From positions 1 to 43,219 of the forward strand of contig MU834914.1 in NCBI GenBank assembly GCA_029204225.1: a DNA stretch of 43,219 nt, written 5' to 3'. Position numbers and translations under genes: made by a program. This DNA is from Diphasiastrum complanatum. Taxonomy: Eukaryota; Streptophyta; Lycopodiopsida; Lycopodiales; Lycopodiaceae. The number at the start of each line of letters is the position of its first letter. Position 1 is the first letter of the stretch. Below, piece by piece: positions 1 to 9,983 of the stretch. Below the pieces are notes generated by a model. It had not been told where the DNA came from. It did no database searches and saw only the letters and a program-made list of their open reading frames with translations.

Positions 1-216
1 CCTAGAGCTCCAATGGTCCGGATCGTCAAAGAAATCATAGATGAATTTCATATTGGTCTAAGGTTTATGAGTGAGGCCATGTCGGTGATACAATTAGCTG
101 CGGAGATGTATGTGACCAACCTTTTTGAAGATGCATTTTTGTGTGCTATCCATGGGAAGAAAGTTACTATACTTTCCAATGGTATAGTATTAGCACAACG
201 ATTGAGGAGACAGTAG
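1..216 (+). CDS. Histone H3-like protein, C-terminal part (5' end outside window)
   Basis: The frame is open from the window edge to the TAG at 214-216 and encodes about 71 residues. It aligns without gaps to the histone-fold C-terminus of H3: P..R.V.EI (alpha-N/alpha-1), GLRF (loop 1), then helix 2 containing AAE.Y, LFED, LCAIH, KKVTI, and a final LA.RLR. By eye about half the residues are identical to canonical H3. Loop 1 has the canonical H3 length and lacks the insertion usual in plant CENH3, although FEDA and LAQRL are reminiscent of CENH3. The protein stops about two residues short of normal H3. It lies directly upstream of gypsy gag remnants, so it could be a captured gene fragment, a retro-pseudogene or the last exon of a divergent H3 variant. 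The fold assignment is strong; activity is unknown. Confidence 0.72.
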   Translation, partial: PRAPMVRIVKEIIDEFHIGLRFMSEAMSVIQLAAEMYVTNLFEDAFLCAIHGKKVTILSNGIVLAQRLRRQ

Positions 217-299
217 TCTCAATGATGATGTATTCTACACAATTTTGATTAGAGGAATGCAAATCCAAGCAACAATCACTAGAAATGTACTTGTGGAGA

Positions 300-870
300 C
301 ACTAGATCTAACTCAGGGATGGACGATGTAAAAGCCATGTTGAAAGGGTACATGGATGTGATGAATGAGAATATATCTACGCTAGCTTCGGACGTGAATT
401 TTCTTAAGGACAATAGAATATGATTGGACAAAGACGTAATATAGAAATGTGCCCACCGCTAGTATGCTGAAATTGTCAAGACAATCACCTCAATAGAAAC
501 TGTCCCAAATATGGTTTGTACGTATTGTAAGAAAACAAGACATCTAGAGGATGTTGGAGTCGTAGAAAGGCATTGAACACTGGAAACCATATACCAGGCC
601 CATCAATCACAGACCTCCCAAAAACAATGGAGCGGGACCTTCAAGACAAGTGATGTTTCTTCAGAGAGACACTAGATACACTCCATCAGAAAAAGAAAAA
701 ACCAAAGTAGAGGAAGAGAGACCTCCCATCAATCTAATCGATATTGAACCACTTGCAAAAGAAGAAGTGCTGGTATTGACCCAAGGAAAGGAAATATTAG
801 ACAAAACCGAAAAAACACAAAAATAGTCGTGAAAAATTTCTTTCAAGGAACCCTCAAAGGAGTTAGAAAC
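300..870 (+). pseudogene. Gag remnant with degenerate zinc knuckle
   Basis: Translation in broken frames gives a coiled-coil-like stretch (300-415) and, at 465-510, a CCHC-type knuckle spelled C-*-N-C-QDN-H-LNRN-C. It has a TGA stop inside the knuckle and one residue fewer than the canonical CX2CX4HX4C spacing. Lysine- and glutamate-rich sequence follows (660-870), as is usual between gag and protease. Several in-frame stops show that it is not translated as a unit. The assignment rests on position upstream of the gypsy protease and on the knuckle pattern. Confidence 0.55.
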
Positions 871-1281
871 ATCACCATCTAAAGCACCTGAGAAAATTCC
901 TTGGGATAAAATACAACCTGAACAACAAGAAGAGTATCACAGATGAAGAAAAGGTACATGAACTGATAGGGAGAAGAGTTTCAAGAATTTTACTCATTTA
1001 AAAAATTGCCAAAACCAGATCATTATCTAGATCCATGAAGAACAGAGCTAGAACACATCGTATAAAAAAGGAAATAGATCTAGGGAAGAGTATGGGAAAC
1101 CAAGACTTGCAAGAAGCATTAAATAACCTAAGTGTGGAAGTCAACTTATGGCAACTCCTTAGGTTATCGCCATTAGTAAGTAGAAAAGCGAAGCACATGA
1201 TGAAACCATCTGCTACAGACATTAGAATCGTCTATTATTGGACATATAAGTGCAGGTACCTTAGATCAAGCCTGTCCGAAA

Positions 1282-1535
1282 GTGGATGTGACCATTGATG
1301 GATTAGTCATTGCAGGAGCAATGATAGATGTCGGATCTGCAGTCAATGTCCTTAGTTCAGAACTAGCCGATAGCTTAGGGTTTGAACTTGAACCTGTCAC
1401 TCTAATAGCATTGAAGTTGGCCAATAACTCAGTTATAAAACCTGATGGGAAATTGAAACATACTCCAATTACTGTAGTAGGAAAGACTACCTACATTGAT
1501 TTCTATATTATGAAAATGCATCTCGGTAGTAGGGG
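1282..1535 (+). pseudogene. Gypsy aspartic protease, N-terminal part
   Basis: The reading frame encodes the retropepsin core: a beta-strand run followed by A-M-I-D-V-G-S-A-V-N-V-L-S. The active site should read D-T/S-G; here it is D-V-G, so catalysis is probably lost. The upstream sequence (1240-1281) reads in the same sense as the usual gag-protease linker. After the segment ending near KMHL (about 1535) the family pattern breaks off and resumes at about 3505 with ILLG.PWL. The protease is therefore interrupted by roughly 2 kb of foreign sequence. Confidence 0.7.
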
Positions 1536-1539
1536 AGTC

Positions 1540-3500
1540 TGTCTATTCATAGTTTGGTGAAAGATTATTTTGCTATTTCATTATATATATAAAAAAAAAC
1601 TAAAAATAAAAAATAAAAAGATCAATGTATGGATGATTTCCTTGTCTTTTGTATAATAGATAAGTACAGTTGTGCAATGCAAGCGTTTAGATAATTTTCC
1701 TTAGGAGCAAGGATACATCAACTACTCACCACTATCTGAGCATCATGTTAGACACAGTTTGATTGATTCATCTGCTGCAAGTCCGAACGATAGCATTCAT
1801 CTCCACTTGCATTATGCATGAACTGAGGAACATAAAGATGCACATTACCCTTGCATTGTTATTGAGGCATGACTGTTTGAAAAGGAGGATAAGGGGAGAT
1901 ATGAAAAAATGAGAGAACTAAATGATATAAGTGAGTACAAGATTGTTGTGGATATTTGTTTATGGAGAGAGTTTGTATTTGAAAGAAAAAAAAAATTGAA
2001 GAAAAAAAAGAGAGAAAAGAAAAAAAAAAAAGGGTTAGCATCGGAGAAGTTTCATTGATTAAATCAATCATGAGTCACTAGAGTGAGTGAGAGATATAAA
2101 TTCTTGAGAAAAAGTGAGACAATAGAACTATTGCATCCACTTGAGGTTTGAGTACACATCTAGACACGTTTTGATATCAAATGCATCCATCAATTGTCAT
2201 TTTGTACAAAGAAATTGCATTCTCATATCCCCAAAGTGCATGGATCTGATAGTGAAATTTGATAAGAGCGGGAGCCGTTCTAGGAACACAGGATGGGTGT
2301 GATGCAGGTACTACCATGATCTGTTGATGCGCGATTCGGTGGCTTAATCGATGGCCCTGGATATTGCTGAAAACTAGACTCCATGCCCAATGGATGAGGC
2401 GGTTACGAACCAGTACCATGAACTTTCCCACGAGCAGTTAGCATTACACATTATTGTGTACTGAGCCTGTCTACAGTTGAAGAGAAGTTTTACCACAAAC
2501 ATAAGTTCAATTGGGTCCGTTATGTGGGGACCACATCCCAGTAGAGGTTGCCAAAATGTTAGCCGATTTTTTGACATGATATAACCAGAGGAGAAATGAC
2601 ATGTTATTTCATCAGATATGCTACCTTACTTAGCGTGACTGGCTAAAATTCTGGCCCGTATAGCCATAGCCAAAGGGGTCCCAGTCCGCCCAAAATGGAC
2701 TACCGAGAGGTTTGATAAATAAATTAGCCTTAGAAATGGCTGTGTAGTTTTGATCCATGATCTTACCGAATTTTCAGTGGATTGCCAATGTAACCGAATT
2801 TTATATTAATATAATATGATGTTTGAGATTTTTTTTCAGGTTTTCCTTTCATCCAGCCTATGTGGAAATCAGAGACTGGCCATTATTTTAGAGCACCTGG
2901 ATATTTGGAAAATGTCAAGAATTTTTGACAAAGACCAACATTCTTCTCCAACCGATCTTTTTGGACCAAAAATGTCAATTAATAAGCCAAATGAGAAATA
3001 CCATCACCAAAAAATTGGGCACCACAAGTATCAAATATCACACTAGGATTGGGCCATGGGACCAAAATGGGCAAAATCTTCATACTTAAGGAAGTACCTA
3101 ATGCATAAGGGCCACCCAAAGATCAATTATCAAGAAGGACCGGAAAATTGTCAAAACTGTCTGAATTTAAGAGGATGCCGACGAAATGTGAAATACCGGG
3201 CATAAGACCTTGACTCATGTTGACAAATGGGACATTTCTATTGGATGAGAACATTGACCCACATGGCCATGTACTTTGGTCATGGGTGCCCATGTGGCCC
3301 TATCCACACTCTTCAATGCCATTTAAGAGTCCACAAGGCACAAAGCCAAAAAGTATAAATCAACCCTTGGAAATGAAGTATTGAATGGTCAAAGGGCAAA
3401 AGAGAATGAAGAGTTGAAAGGGTGGGCCTTCAACCATTGGAGGATAAGTATACTTGACCAATCATTGCTCATCATCATTCCATGACTTTCATGACTTGAT
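1540..3500 (+). mobile_element. Insertion in the protease: 3' end and LTR-like part of a related retroelement
   Basis: This 1.96-kb block separates the two halves of one protease. Its middle part (about 2214-2580) resembles the sequence at 9003-9271 plus 13867-13900. Both share a TGTGGGGACCACA run, a CAGT, and then a putative LTR start (TGTTAGCC at 2557, TGTTGGCC at 13877) followed by a T-rich stretch. Weak similarity continues further in (GCCCAAAATGG near 2690, TTTTGATCC near 2750). A TATA-like GTATAAATC lies at about 3352. The first part is A-rich (1590-1620 and 1980-2032). I could not find clear target-site duplications, so the exact ends are approximate. Confidence 0.5.
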
Positions 3501-3504
3501 ATTG

Positions 3505-3645
3505 GATGCTTTGGTAATTGAAAGTGATTCCATCCTACTAGGATGTCCCTGGCTTCAACTAAGTAACTGCATAGTTAATATTCTAGCTGGAGTATTAGTT
3601 TTCGGAAGGGGGAAAGAAAGAGTAGTGGATGATGGATACCCATAA
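3505..3645 (+). pseudogene. Gypsy protease, C-terminal part
   Basis: The frame opens before and carries the conserved retropepsin C-terminal motif I-L-L-G-C-P-W-L, followed by a strand ending in VFGRGKERV. This is what should directly follow the half-domain at 1282-1535. The next 250 bp (3646-3900) form an acidic linker toward the RT with stops in frame. Confidence 0.65.
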
Positions 3646-3905
3646 GTACCTCAATCTGAGAGAGTGCCAATTGCATCAACTGAATGGGAAGAACTCACTG
3701 ATAGTGATACCAGTTCTGAAACATCAACAGATGAAGATGTAGAATTGAGGGATGTACTAGGCTTAGAGTGGAATACCATAGATGAATCACCTCCCAAGGT
3801 TAGAATACATGATATCTGTCTTATAAACCTTGGAACATAGGATGAACCTAAGAAGATCAAGTAGGTGCCCACCTAAGCCCAGAAGACAAGAAAGCCTATG
3901 AGGAC

Positions 3906-4526
3906 TTGTGCAAGAAATATCAGCACATATTTGCTGGGAATTATTTAGAGCTGAAAGGAATACCTCTAGATTTAGTGAAGCATACTTTACCCCTGAAACC
4001 TGATGCTAAACCCATTAGGCAGAAACAACGAAGGTTACCATTTCACATGAAAGAAGGAGTATTGAAAGAATTAGAACGATTGAAAGGAGCTGGATTGATC
4101 TTTCTTGTGGACAATACTAAATGGTGTTCACCGACAGTCCCACGATCAAAAAAGAATTCTACTTAAATTTGAGTCTGTGTCGACTACAAGCAACTAAACA
4201 AACATATGAGAAAAAATTATTACTTGTTGCCTTTTATAGACCGAATTCTAGAAGAATTGGCAGGAAGAGAGATCTATTCTTTCATGGACTGTTTTGCTAG
4301 CTATAACCAAATATCCATTGCCGAAGAAGATAAGCTTAAAACCACTTTTACCACCACTTTCGGAGTTTTCGCCTATCACATTATGCCTTTCAGTTTATCA
4401 AACGCTCCAGCCACATATCAAAGGTTTACAAATGAAAATTTTCAAGATATCCTAGACGGGAACTTGAAAATCTTTATGGATGATTTATGTGGAGCATCTT
4501 CTGTTAGAAAATTTAGCGATACTTGA
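3906..4526 (+). pseudogene. Ty3/gypsy reverse transcriptase
   Basis: The fingers/palm sequence is recognisable in order. First comes KHTLPLKPDAKPIRQKQRR (N-terminal RT), then a stop at 4164-4166, then V-C-V-D-Y-K-Q-L-N-K around 4172-4200. The palm follows with LLPFIDRILEELAGR, the first catalytic aspartate in F-M-D-C-F-A-S-Y-N-Q, and NAPATYQRF. The active-site pair is in F-M-D-D at 4473-4484. Both active-site regions are chemically intact, but the stop and a frameshift after 4526 break the enzyme. The segment 4527-4647 is a damaged thumb/connection. Confidence 0.88.
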
Positions 4527-4647
4527 AAAATGTTTTCAGAAGTGTGCTATACTTGTCCAACAATTGTATATTTGGAGTACCTTAAGGTATACCATTAGGG
4601 CATGTCATTAGCTGCTATGGTATAGCCACCATCCAGAAAAAATCGCG

Positions 4648-5196
4648 ATGCTTTTAGCCATTATGTCACCCTCTACTGTTATCCAATTACAATCTTTCTT
4701 AGGAGGGACATGCTATCATAGAAACTACGTGATGGCCTGTGCCTCAATAACCTACCCTATGACTGGATTAATGAAAGAGGAATCTGAGTGGAATTGGAAT
4801 GCGGAATGTGAACAATCCTTTCAAAACCTGAAAGAAGCTTTAGCAAAAGCCTCGATATTGAAACCACCGATGTATGATCACAAATTTTACGTGTTCACTA
4901 GTATTACAGACACCTGTATAAACTGTTGTCTAGCTCAAATATGGGATAAAGTCTATCATCCAATCACCTTTGTTGGTCATAAACTAAATGCAGCAGAACT
5001 CAAGTATACAAAAGTTGAGAAGATTTGTCTGGGGATTTCATATGCTGCTACTAAATTTAGACACTATCTTCTACATAGGAAAGTAATGTTTTTTACAAAG
5101 AGCGAAGCAGTGACACTGATGATGAACAAGTTGGAACCACCTGGTTGTTTAATGAAATGGATTTTGTCATTGCAAGAATTTGATTATGACTTGTAA
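4648..5196 (+). pseudogene. Ty3/gypsy RT connection and RNase H domain
   Basis: The frame starts in the RT thumb (LQSFLGGTCYHRNYV, where family members have FLG...YYRRF) and runs through W.ECEQSFQNLKEAL into RNase H. The first acidic residue, normally in F-T-D-A-S-D, is replaced (F-T-S-I-T-D). The helix glutamate remains (YTKVEK). The third position, normally D in a VDH or TDH motif, reads F-T-K-S-E. Two catalytic acids therefore appear lost. The domain ends W-I-L-S-L-Q-E-F-D-Y, the standard end before the integrase linker. Confidence 0.85.
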
Positions 5197-5372
5197 AGCA
5201 AACCACCGCGATTACAAGGTCTAAATGACTGCATTTGCGAGTTGGGAAATATTACGACCAATGATAGTGATTGGGAAAATGATCATTTACGTGACCTATT
5301 GCGAATAGACATTACCATGATCATAGAATGGTATGCTAATTTAGCTACCTATCTTTAAAAACACCATACACA

Positions 5373-6447
5373 ATGACTTCTCAAGAGAAGCGGAAGCTAT
5401 GTACACAAGCCTTAAATTTCGCATTGATAGATGGAATCCTATATCGAAGAGGAGAAGAAGGAATTTATAGAAGATGTGTGACTCCTGACGAGACAAGTTT
5501 CATCCTAGAGGAATGTCATGATTCTGCCTGTGGTGGACACTTTGCTGGTCAACTAACAGGTCAGAAAATCTTAAGAGCAAGATATTGGTGGCCAACATTA
5601 TTTAAGGATGCACATGCTCGTGCTAGAGCTTGTGAAATTTGCCAACGTGTAGAGACCTCGGAAACACTATATTATTGCAACTACAGACTACTTTACTAAG
5701 TGGATTGAATCAAAGGCAGTGCCTAAAGGGAATGCCAAAGAAACCGCGCAAATTGGAAGATTTGGAGATCCTAGAGAACTAATCTCGGATCGAGGAACCC
5801 ACTTTTTGAACAAAATCATAGAGAGTCTGATGAAACAACTGCTGATCAAACATCGAAAGAGTACTCCCTATCATCCTCAAGCGAATGGACAAGCCGAAAG
5901 TACAAACAAGCAGTTGATGTCCATACTACAAAAATCAGTAGCTGAAAATAAAAGGGACTGGGATAAGAAATTATATGCTACTTTGTGGGCCTACAATGTG
6001 ACCTACAAAACTAGTATAGATCACACTCTCTTTTTCTTGGTATATGGACAAGAATGTACCTTGCCTATTGAGATAGAATTGCCATCCCTGAGACTGGCTA
6101 TGTCTCACAATCTGGGTAGGAAAGAGTCCATCCAACAACGTATCGATATCTTACAAGAGTTGGACGAGCAACGATTGACCTCCCTAGTACATCAAGAGAC
6201 TCGCAAAAAAATCATGAAAACAATGCATGACAGAAGAATTCCTAATTACAAGTTTAGCCAAGGCCAACTAGTCTTGTATTACTATACTAGCTACGAACTA
6301 ATGCTTAAAAAATTTGGTATGCATTGGATTGGACCATATGTGATCAAAAAGTTGTATGACAACAATACAACTAAGTTAGCTGAAATAGGAGGAGGCTCAT
6401 TCAAAACTCGTGTAAATATTGATAAAATCAAGCCATACTATGTATAA
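5373..6447 (+). pseudogene. Ty3/gypsy integrase with zinc domain and GPY module
   Basis: The segment 5373-5699 carries the zinc-binding domain: H in ECHDSACGGH, then W-W-P-T-L and C-E-I-C-Q-R. The next part reads T-T-D-Y-F-T-K-W-I-E-S in another frame near 5672-5712. The 40-50 residues that normally lie between CEICQR and TTDYF, including the first catalytic aspartate (W-x-D-x-x-GP), are missing, and a shorter gap lies after NAKETAQ. The second aspartate (I-S-D-R-G-T-H-F, codon 5788-5790) and the glutamate (G-Q-A-E-S-T-N-K, codon 5896-5898) remain. The C-terminal W-I-G-P-Y and KIKPYY form the GPY module. A stop follows at 6445-6447. Confidence 0.9.
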
Positions 6448-7030
6448 GGAGAGTTGTACGATGATGTACAGGGTATAATACCAATTTCTTTTTCTTTTTC
6501 TTTTGCAGAATGTTTGAACTTTCTACCATGGCCATTGAAAGTATGGACTTCAAAGTTTGGGAACAAGAATTGCTCCAACCACTCTCAGAGACCATAAATT
6601 CCAATGTGTATAGCTTTGTATGGAATGATACCAGCTTGGATTGTACAGTCAATTCCAAGCAGCTCTGGGAATGAGATAACAAAGACGAACTTTCGTTCTT
6701 AAAATTCTTATATAAACAAAAATTAATCCAAAAAATATACGTAGATTGTGAATATGAGGAAGGATGTAGATCTCACTATGAAATAGGGAGTCCATCATGG
6801 ATGTGAATATCATCAATGAACACATCCTAGATGAACTGGCCACAGTAGTACCAGTAAGAAAAACTGTATATATGTACTATTACCCCGCAAAACGAAGTGT
6901 GCCTAGGAGGATGAGACCATCAATAACAAATTTCTTTCGTGGATTATATTGGAGTAAAAGATATGCACACCCAGCTGACAGACTACCTACTACCAATCTA
7001 TATAAAAAAAAAAATTAAAAAAATTGCAGT
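6448..7030. other. Gypsy 3' untranslated region
   Basis: This follows the integrase stop. It has a short pyrimidine run (6484-6505) and no convincing gene. Short open frames here have no recognisable motif. Confidence 0.4.
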
Positions 7031-7555
7031 TATTCAAAAATTTTCGAATCTCAAAATTTTCGAGATTTTCGAATTTTTTGAGTTTTTCGGAATTTTTCGA
7101 CTCTCGAATGTTTCGAGATTTTCGAGTTTTTCGAATTTTTCAGATTTTCTGGTTTTTCGAAATTTTTGACATTTTTGAGATTTTTGAATTTTGCGAAAAT
7201 TTTCGAGATTTTTGAGATTTTCGCAATTTTCAAAATTTTTGAGATTTTCAAGGTTTTCGAGATTTTCGAGTTTTTCGGAATTTTCTTAGTTTTTTGATTT
7301 TTTCAAGTTTCTTCGCTTTTTGGAGTCTCTTGGAAATTTTTGAAATTTTTTTGAGTTATTTAGAAATTCTCGAGTCGTTCCAAATTTTTCTAGTCTCTCT
7401 GAATTTTCAGGTCGTTTTGAGATTTTTCGAGTCGCTATAAAATTTTCGAGTTTTTCCAAAAAAATTTCAAGTTTTTACAATTTTTCGTTTTTTCGAGTTT
7501 TTCACATTTGTTAATTTTTCGAGTTTCTGGTATTTTTTCAAGTTTAAGTTCGGCT
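7031..7555. repeat. Degenerate TTTTCGAG-type low-complexity tract
   Basis: About 525 bp consist almost entirely of short T-runs separated by CGAG, CGAA or TGAG, roughly an 8-9 base unit such as GATTTTCGA. The core TTCGAA/TTTCGA is near-palindromic, so both strands carry similar signals. It is too irregular for a clean microsatellite and explains the phenylalanine/serine-rich open frames on both strands. It lies in the 3' region of the gypsy element. Confidence 0.85.
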
Positions 7556-7569
7556 AAGGTACCGTGAGT

Positions 7570-7586
7570 CACACACACACACACAC
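7570..7586. repeat. (AC)n microsatellite
   Basis: Alternating AC dinucleotides, eight or so units, directly downstream of the TTTTCGA tract. Confidence 0.9.
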
Positions 7587-7680
7587 ATATATTGAATTGA
7601 AAAATATACTACATGTTGTTAACACCACTGCATTGTCCCAACCAACTTCTAAAGCAACACGAGGAATCTTGTTCACCAGG

Positions 7681-8399
7681 ACATGACTACTAGAGGAGAT
7701 GAGGCGTCTGTTAATCAAGAACCTAAGAAATCAAGTGAGGCAATGGCGATAATACTTTCCAAAAAACGAGAATGACACGCCCAAGAAATCCACAACTTGA
7801 AGCAAGAACTCAAAAATGCGAAAAATCTCAATATCCGTCAAATGAGAGAACTAATTGCAAAGGAAGCATGTTTTGAAGATCTGGACTCCTACTTCCTCTA
7901 TATACCAGCCATGGAGTTCCCTCTCAATTATCAGGACTATGAACTACGACCTTCTACAAGACATTGACAAAGAATACAATGGCCAATAATACCAGGATCC
8001 TTCGACACATATGGGATGACCTGTGATACCCTTCAAAAGTTTGCCATTACTGCACGAAATCATAAAGAAGACATCATCAGACTAAGTGCCCATTATACGA
8101 AATGGCTACGGGAGTGGCTATTATTACCATGGGGGCCACCAAATATACCTACCAACTTGCAGGTAAGACAAAGATGGTGTAACCCCAATGAGCCTCTAGA
8201 AGAAGGATTTGATTTAGTGCTTTATCTCAAGGTCAGGGACAGATCAGCCAAGGAGCATAAAACATTGAATGAGATGTTCCAACATCAATTCTTGGAAGGA
8301 GCTGACCCTATGTTTATCGACGACAACAAAGCACTAGTCTATGGAAGGATCAAAAAGGCTCTAGCTATGACAAAAGTTTGTAGGCATGCTTATGAGTAG
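7681..8399 (+). pseudogene. Unrecognised retroelement ORF remnant downstream of gypsy pol
   Basis: From ATG 7681 the frame reads MTTRGDEASVNQEPKKSS, then a coiled-coil-like part (EIHNLKQELKNAKNL around 7789), interrupted by a TGA near 7774 and a stop near 7967. An open segment follows at 8016-8399, 127 codons with helix-rich, charged content (WLREWLLLPWGPP, EEGFDLVLYLKVRDRSAKEH). I do not recognise a family. Tat/Ogre-like elements often carry an extra ORF outside gag-pol, and the first part also resembles a gag N-terminus; either is possible. It ends just before a TG/TA microsatellite. Confidence 0.4.
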
Positions 8400-8415
8400 C
8401 AATGGACATTTGAAA

Positions 8416-8534
<119 letters not shown>

Positions 8535-8539
8535 AAGAG

Positions 8540-9002
8540 TGAAAATTGGTTGAGAATCTATTAGACACCAGGAGAGTTTCATAGTCATATTTTGGATAGA
8601 TCGTCACTTGTATCATATTTTTCTTAGACATTTTGGAAAAAAAAAAATTTTGTTCTAAATACATTAGTTAGAGTTACCTTTGGGTATATCACATCTCCGC
8701 GATGTTCGAAGCTTTTTCTTGATCAACTTAGAATAGGCGTCTTTGAGTTCTATAATATTTTGGAAAAAAAAAAGTGGAGTTGTTTTAGAAGTCGAGTAGA
8801 ATTAGAAATCTTCAAAGTAGTTTTAGACTCTAAAAAAAAAAAAATGATCAAACAACTTCTAGGAAGTTGTCTTGTGTAAATATTACCGGAAACGGAACTT
8901 CAAACACTCTCGATAAGGTCTACCAAATGCATTCACAATAATCAATACCTTAGACACAATTTTGAGAGAATGCATCCATGCTCTTACACCATACACTCCT
9001 AT
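8540..9002. other. AT-rich intergenic or element 3' sequence, no gene seen
   Basis: This stretch contains several poly-A runs (8638-8648, 8763-8771, 8832-8844) and no recognisable coding motif. An open frame on the minus strand (8883-9263) has no family features. Confidence 0.4.
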
Positions 9003-9271
9003 ATTGCATATGCATGCCACCTTTTGCATGGGTCTGTTAGTGGGCATGACTTTTAAAATTGATGGGAGTGGGTGCATAAAGCCAATTAGGATCACTGGTG
9101 GGTTAGAATGCAGGGATTTCAAAGAACAAATCAAATCCAAAAGCTGATGGATGGTGGTAAAAATGCTAAAAAAGCCACTTGGAGATTGTTGCTGAATGTT
9201 TAAATAAAAGCTTACTACAAGTACACAACCGAAGACTTTGGGTCCTTGGTGTGGGGACCACACCCCCAGTG
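9003..9271 (+). mobile_element. 3' end of an older gypsy-like element, target of copia A
   Basis: This sequence resembles 2214-2543: ATTGCAT...TGCATGG.TCTG.TAGTG, then GGAT...GGTG...GATGCAGG, then TGTGGGGACCACA-CCC-CAGT. The block at 2523-2600 continues across the point where copia A is inserted here, so it shows the approximate empty site. The host sequence resumes at 13867 after copia A. Confidence 0.55.
9267..9271 (+). repeat. Target-site duplication of copia A, left copy (CAGTG)
   Basis: CAGTG directly precedes the LTR start TGAAGAAAC and is repeated directly after the 3' LTR end at 13862-13866. Five base pairs is the normal Ty1/copia duplication length. Confidence 0.88.
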
Positions 9272-9981
9272 TGAAGAAACAGAGTGTTTCTGATTACAAA
9301 GCCTTGCTAGCTTTCAGTCCTTCACTTGACGAAGATGTTCGTGAACGTGAACATCTGGAGACACGAAACACGAAGAGTTTCGCGAACATGAAAGTCAACG
9401 GAGACGAAGACGAACGGTTCGCCGCAACACGAACGGTTCGCGAATACGAAGGATCCATGAATGAGATTCCTTTGCAGTCTAGCAAGAGAGAAAGACAGAC
9501 GAGGTAAGCGAAACCAAAGGTGGAAACAAAACTCGTTCTATACTTCCTAGGTCGTGGCTAATCTGCCACTCTTGTAATTCCCTGATTAGTTGTAGATGTA
9601 TAATCACTCTAATCTTAGGTTTACATAGAGAAACCGTACTTACTGGATAATACTTGACACATATCAGAACATGATACACAATGTGTAACTAAGTGAAGAG
9701 ACACTGAAGAAGTCTGATGCTAGTAAGCAATCAAGACGAACACAGACAGAAGCTCCGCCTGCGTGCGAGAAGATAATTCTGTCTAGAATCAGAAGATTCA
9801 ATTGTCTGCTAGTGAAGCGAGACTACTACTCGTGAGAGAACCGTGTTTCTCTCACGCCAATGCACTGCGTGGATTCGCATGTATTGCCCTGAAGAAATAA
9901 GAGAAAATCAATATAGATTATTCTGGTTGTGTCTGATCTTGATGTTGAATGCTTATGCTGTTTATTTTTCATATGTCTGAG
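9272..9981 (+). repeat. Copia A 5' LTR, truncated at its 3' end
   Basis: It matches 12803-13617 of the 3' LTR. Relative to that copy it lacks an 85-bp block (present at 13086-13170) and its last 244 bp (equivalent of 13618-13861). It carries two copies of a 17-19-bp motif starting GAACGGTTCG (9412-9430 and 9431-9447), where the other LTR has three, and a perfect 10-bp hairpin at 9831-9856. Confidence 0.92.
9831..9856 (+). promoter_or_regulatory. Conserved hairpin in copia LTR (5' copy)
   Basis: CGTGAGAGAA and TTCTCTCACG form a perfect 10-bp stem around a 6-base loop. The same structure is at 13462-13487, and a changed but still paired version is in LTR B (18793-18818) and LTR C (28051-28076, minus strand). 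Its function is unknown; position in the downstream half of the LTR suggests the R/U5 part of the transcript. Confidence 0.7.
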
Positions 9982-9983
9982 AT

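Larger units (their letters stand above)
300..6450 (+). mobile_element. Decayed Ty3/gypsy LTR retrotransposon, Tat/Ogre-like
   Basis: The order gag zinc knuckle, protease, RT, RNase H, HHCC zinc domain, integrase core and GPY module identifies a Ty3/gypsy polyprotein read on the + strand. The RT box is F-M-D-D and no chromodomain follows the GPY module, which fits the non-chromoviral Tat/Ogre/Athila group better than chromoviruses; the clade call is inference. The element is dead. It has many stops and frameshifts, an insertion inside the protease, a protease active-site change, loss of two RNase H acidic residues, and a deletion that removes the first integrase aspartate. Its 5' LTR is not visible in the window. 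The 3' part may continue to the LTR-like sequence at 13877. Confidence 0.85.

Noticed and set aside
1-216. Calling the histone fragment a centromeric H3
   Set aside because: Loop 1 has the canonical H3 length and no N-terminal tail is visible; FEDA and RL alone are too little.
1859-2577. Minus-strand open frames in the insert within the protease
   Set aside because: No motifs; the region is better explained as non-coding retroelement 3' end and LTR.
6939-7251. Phenylalanine/serine- and lysine/isoleucine-rich open frames on both strands
   Set aside because: They result from the TTTTCGA low-complexity tract.
8883-9263. 126-codon minus-strand frame
   Set aside because: No recognisable domain, and it overlaps a sequence that is a copy of the non-coding block at 2214-2580.
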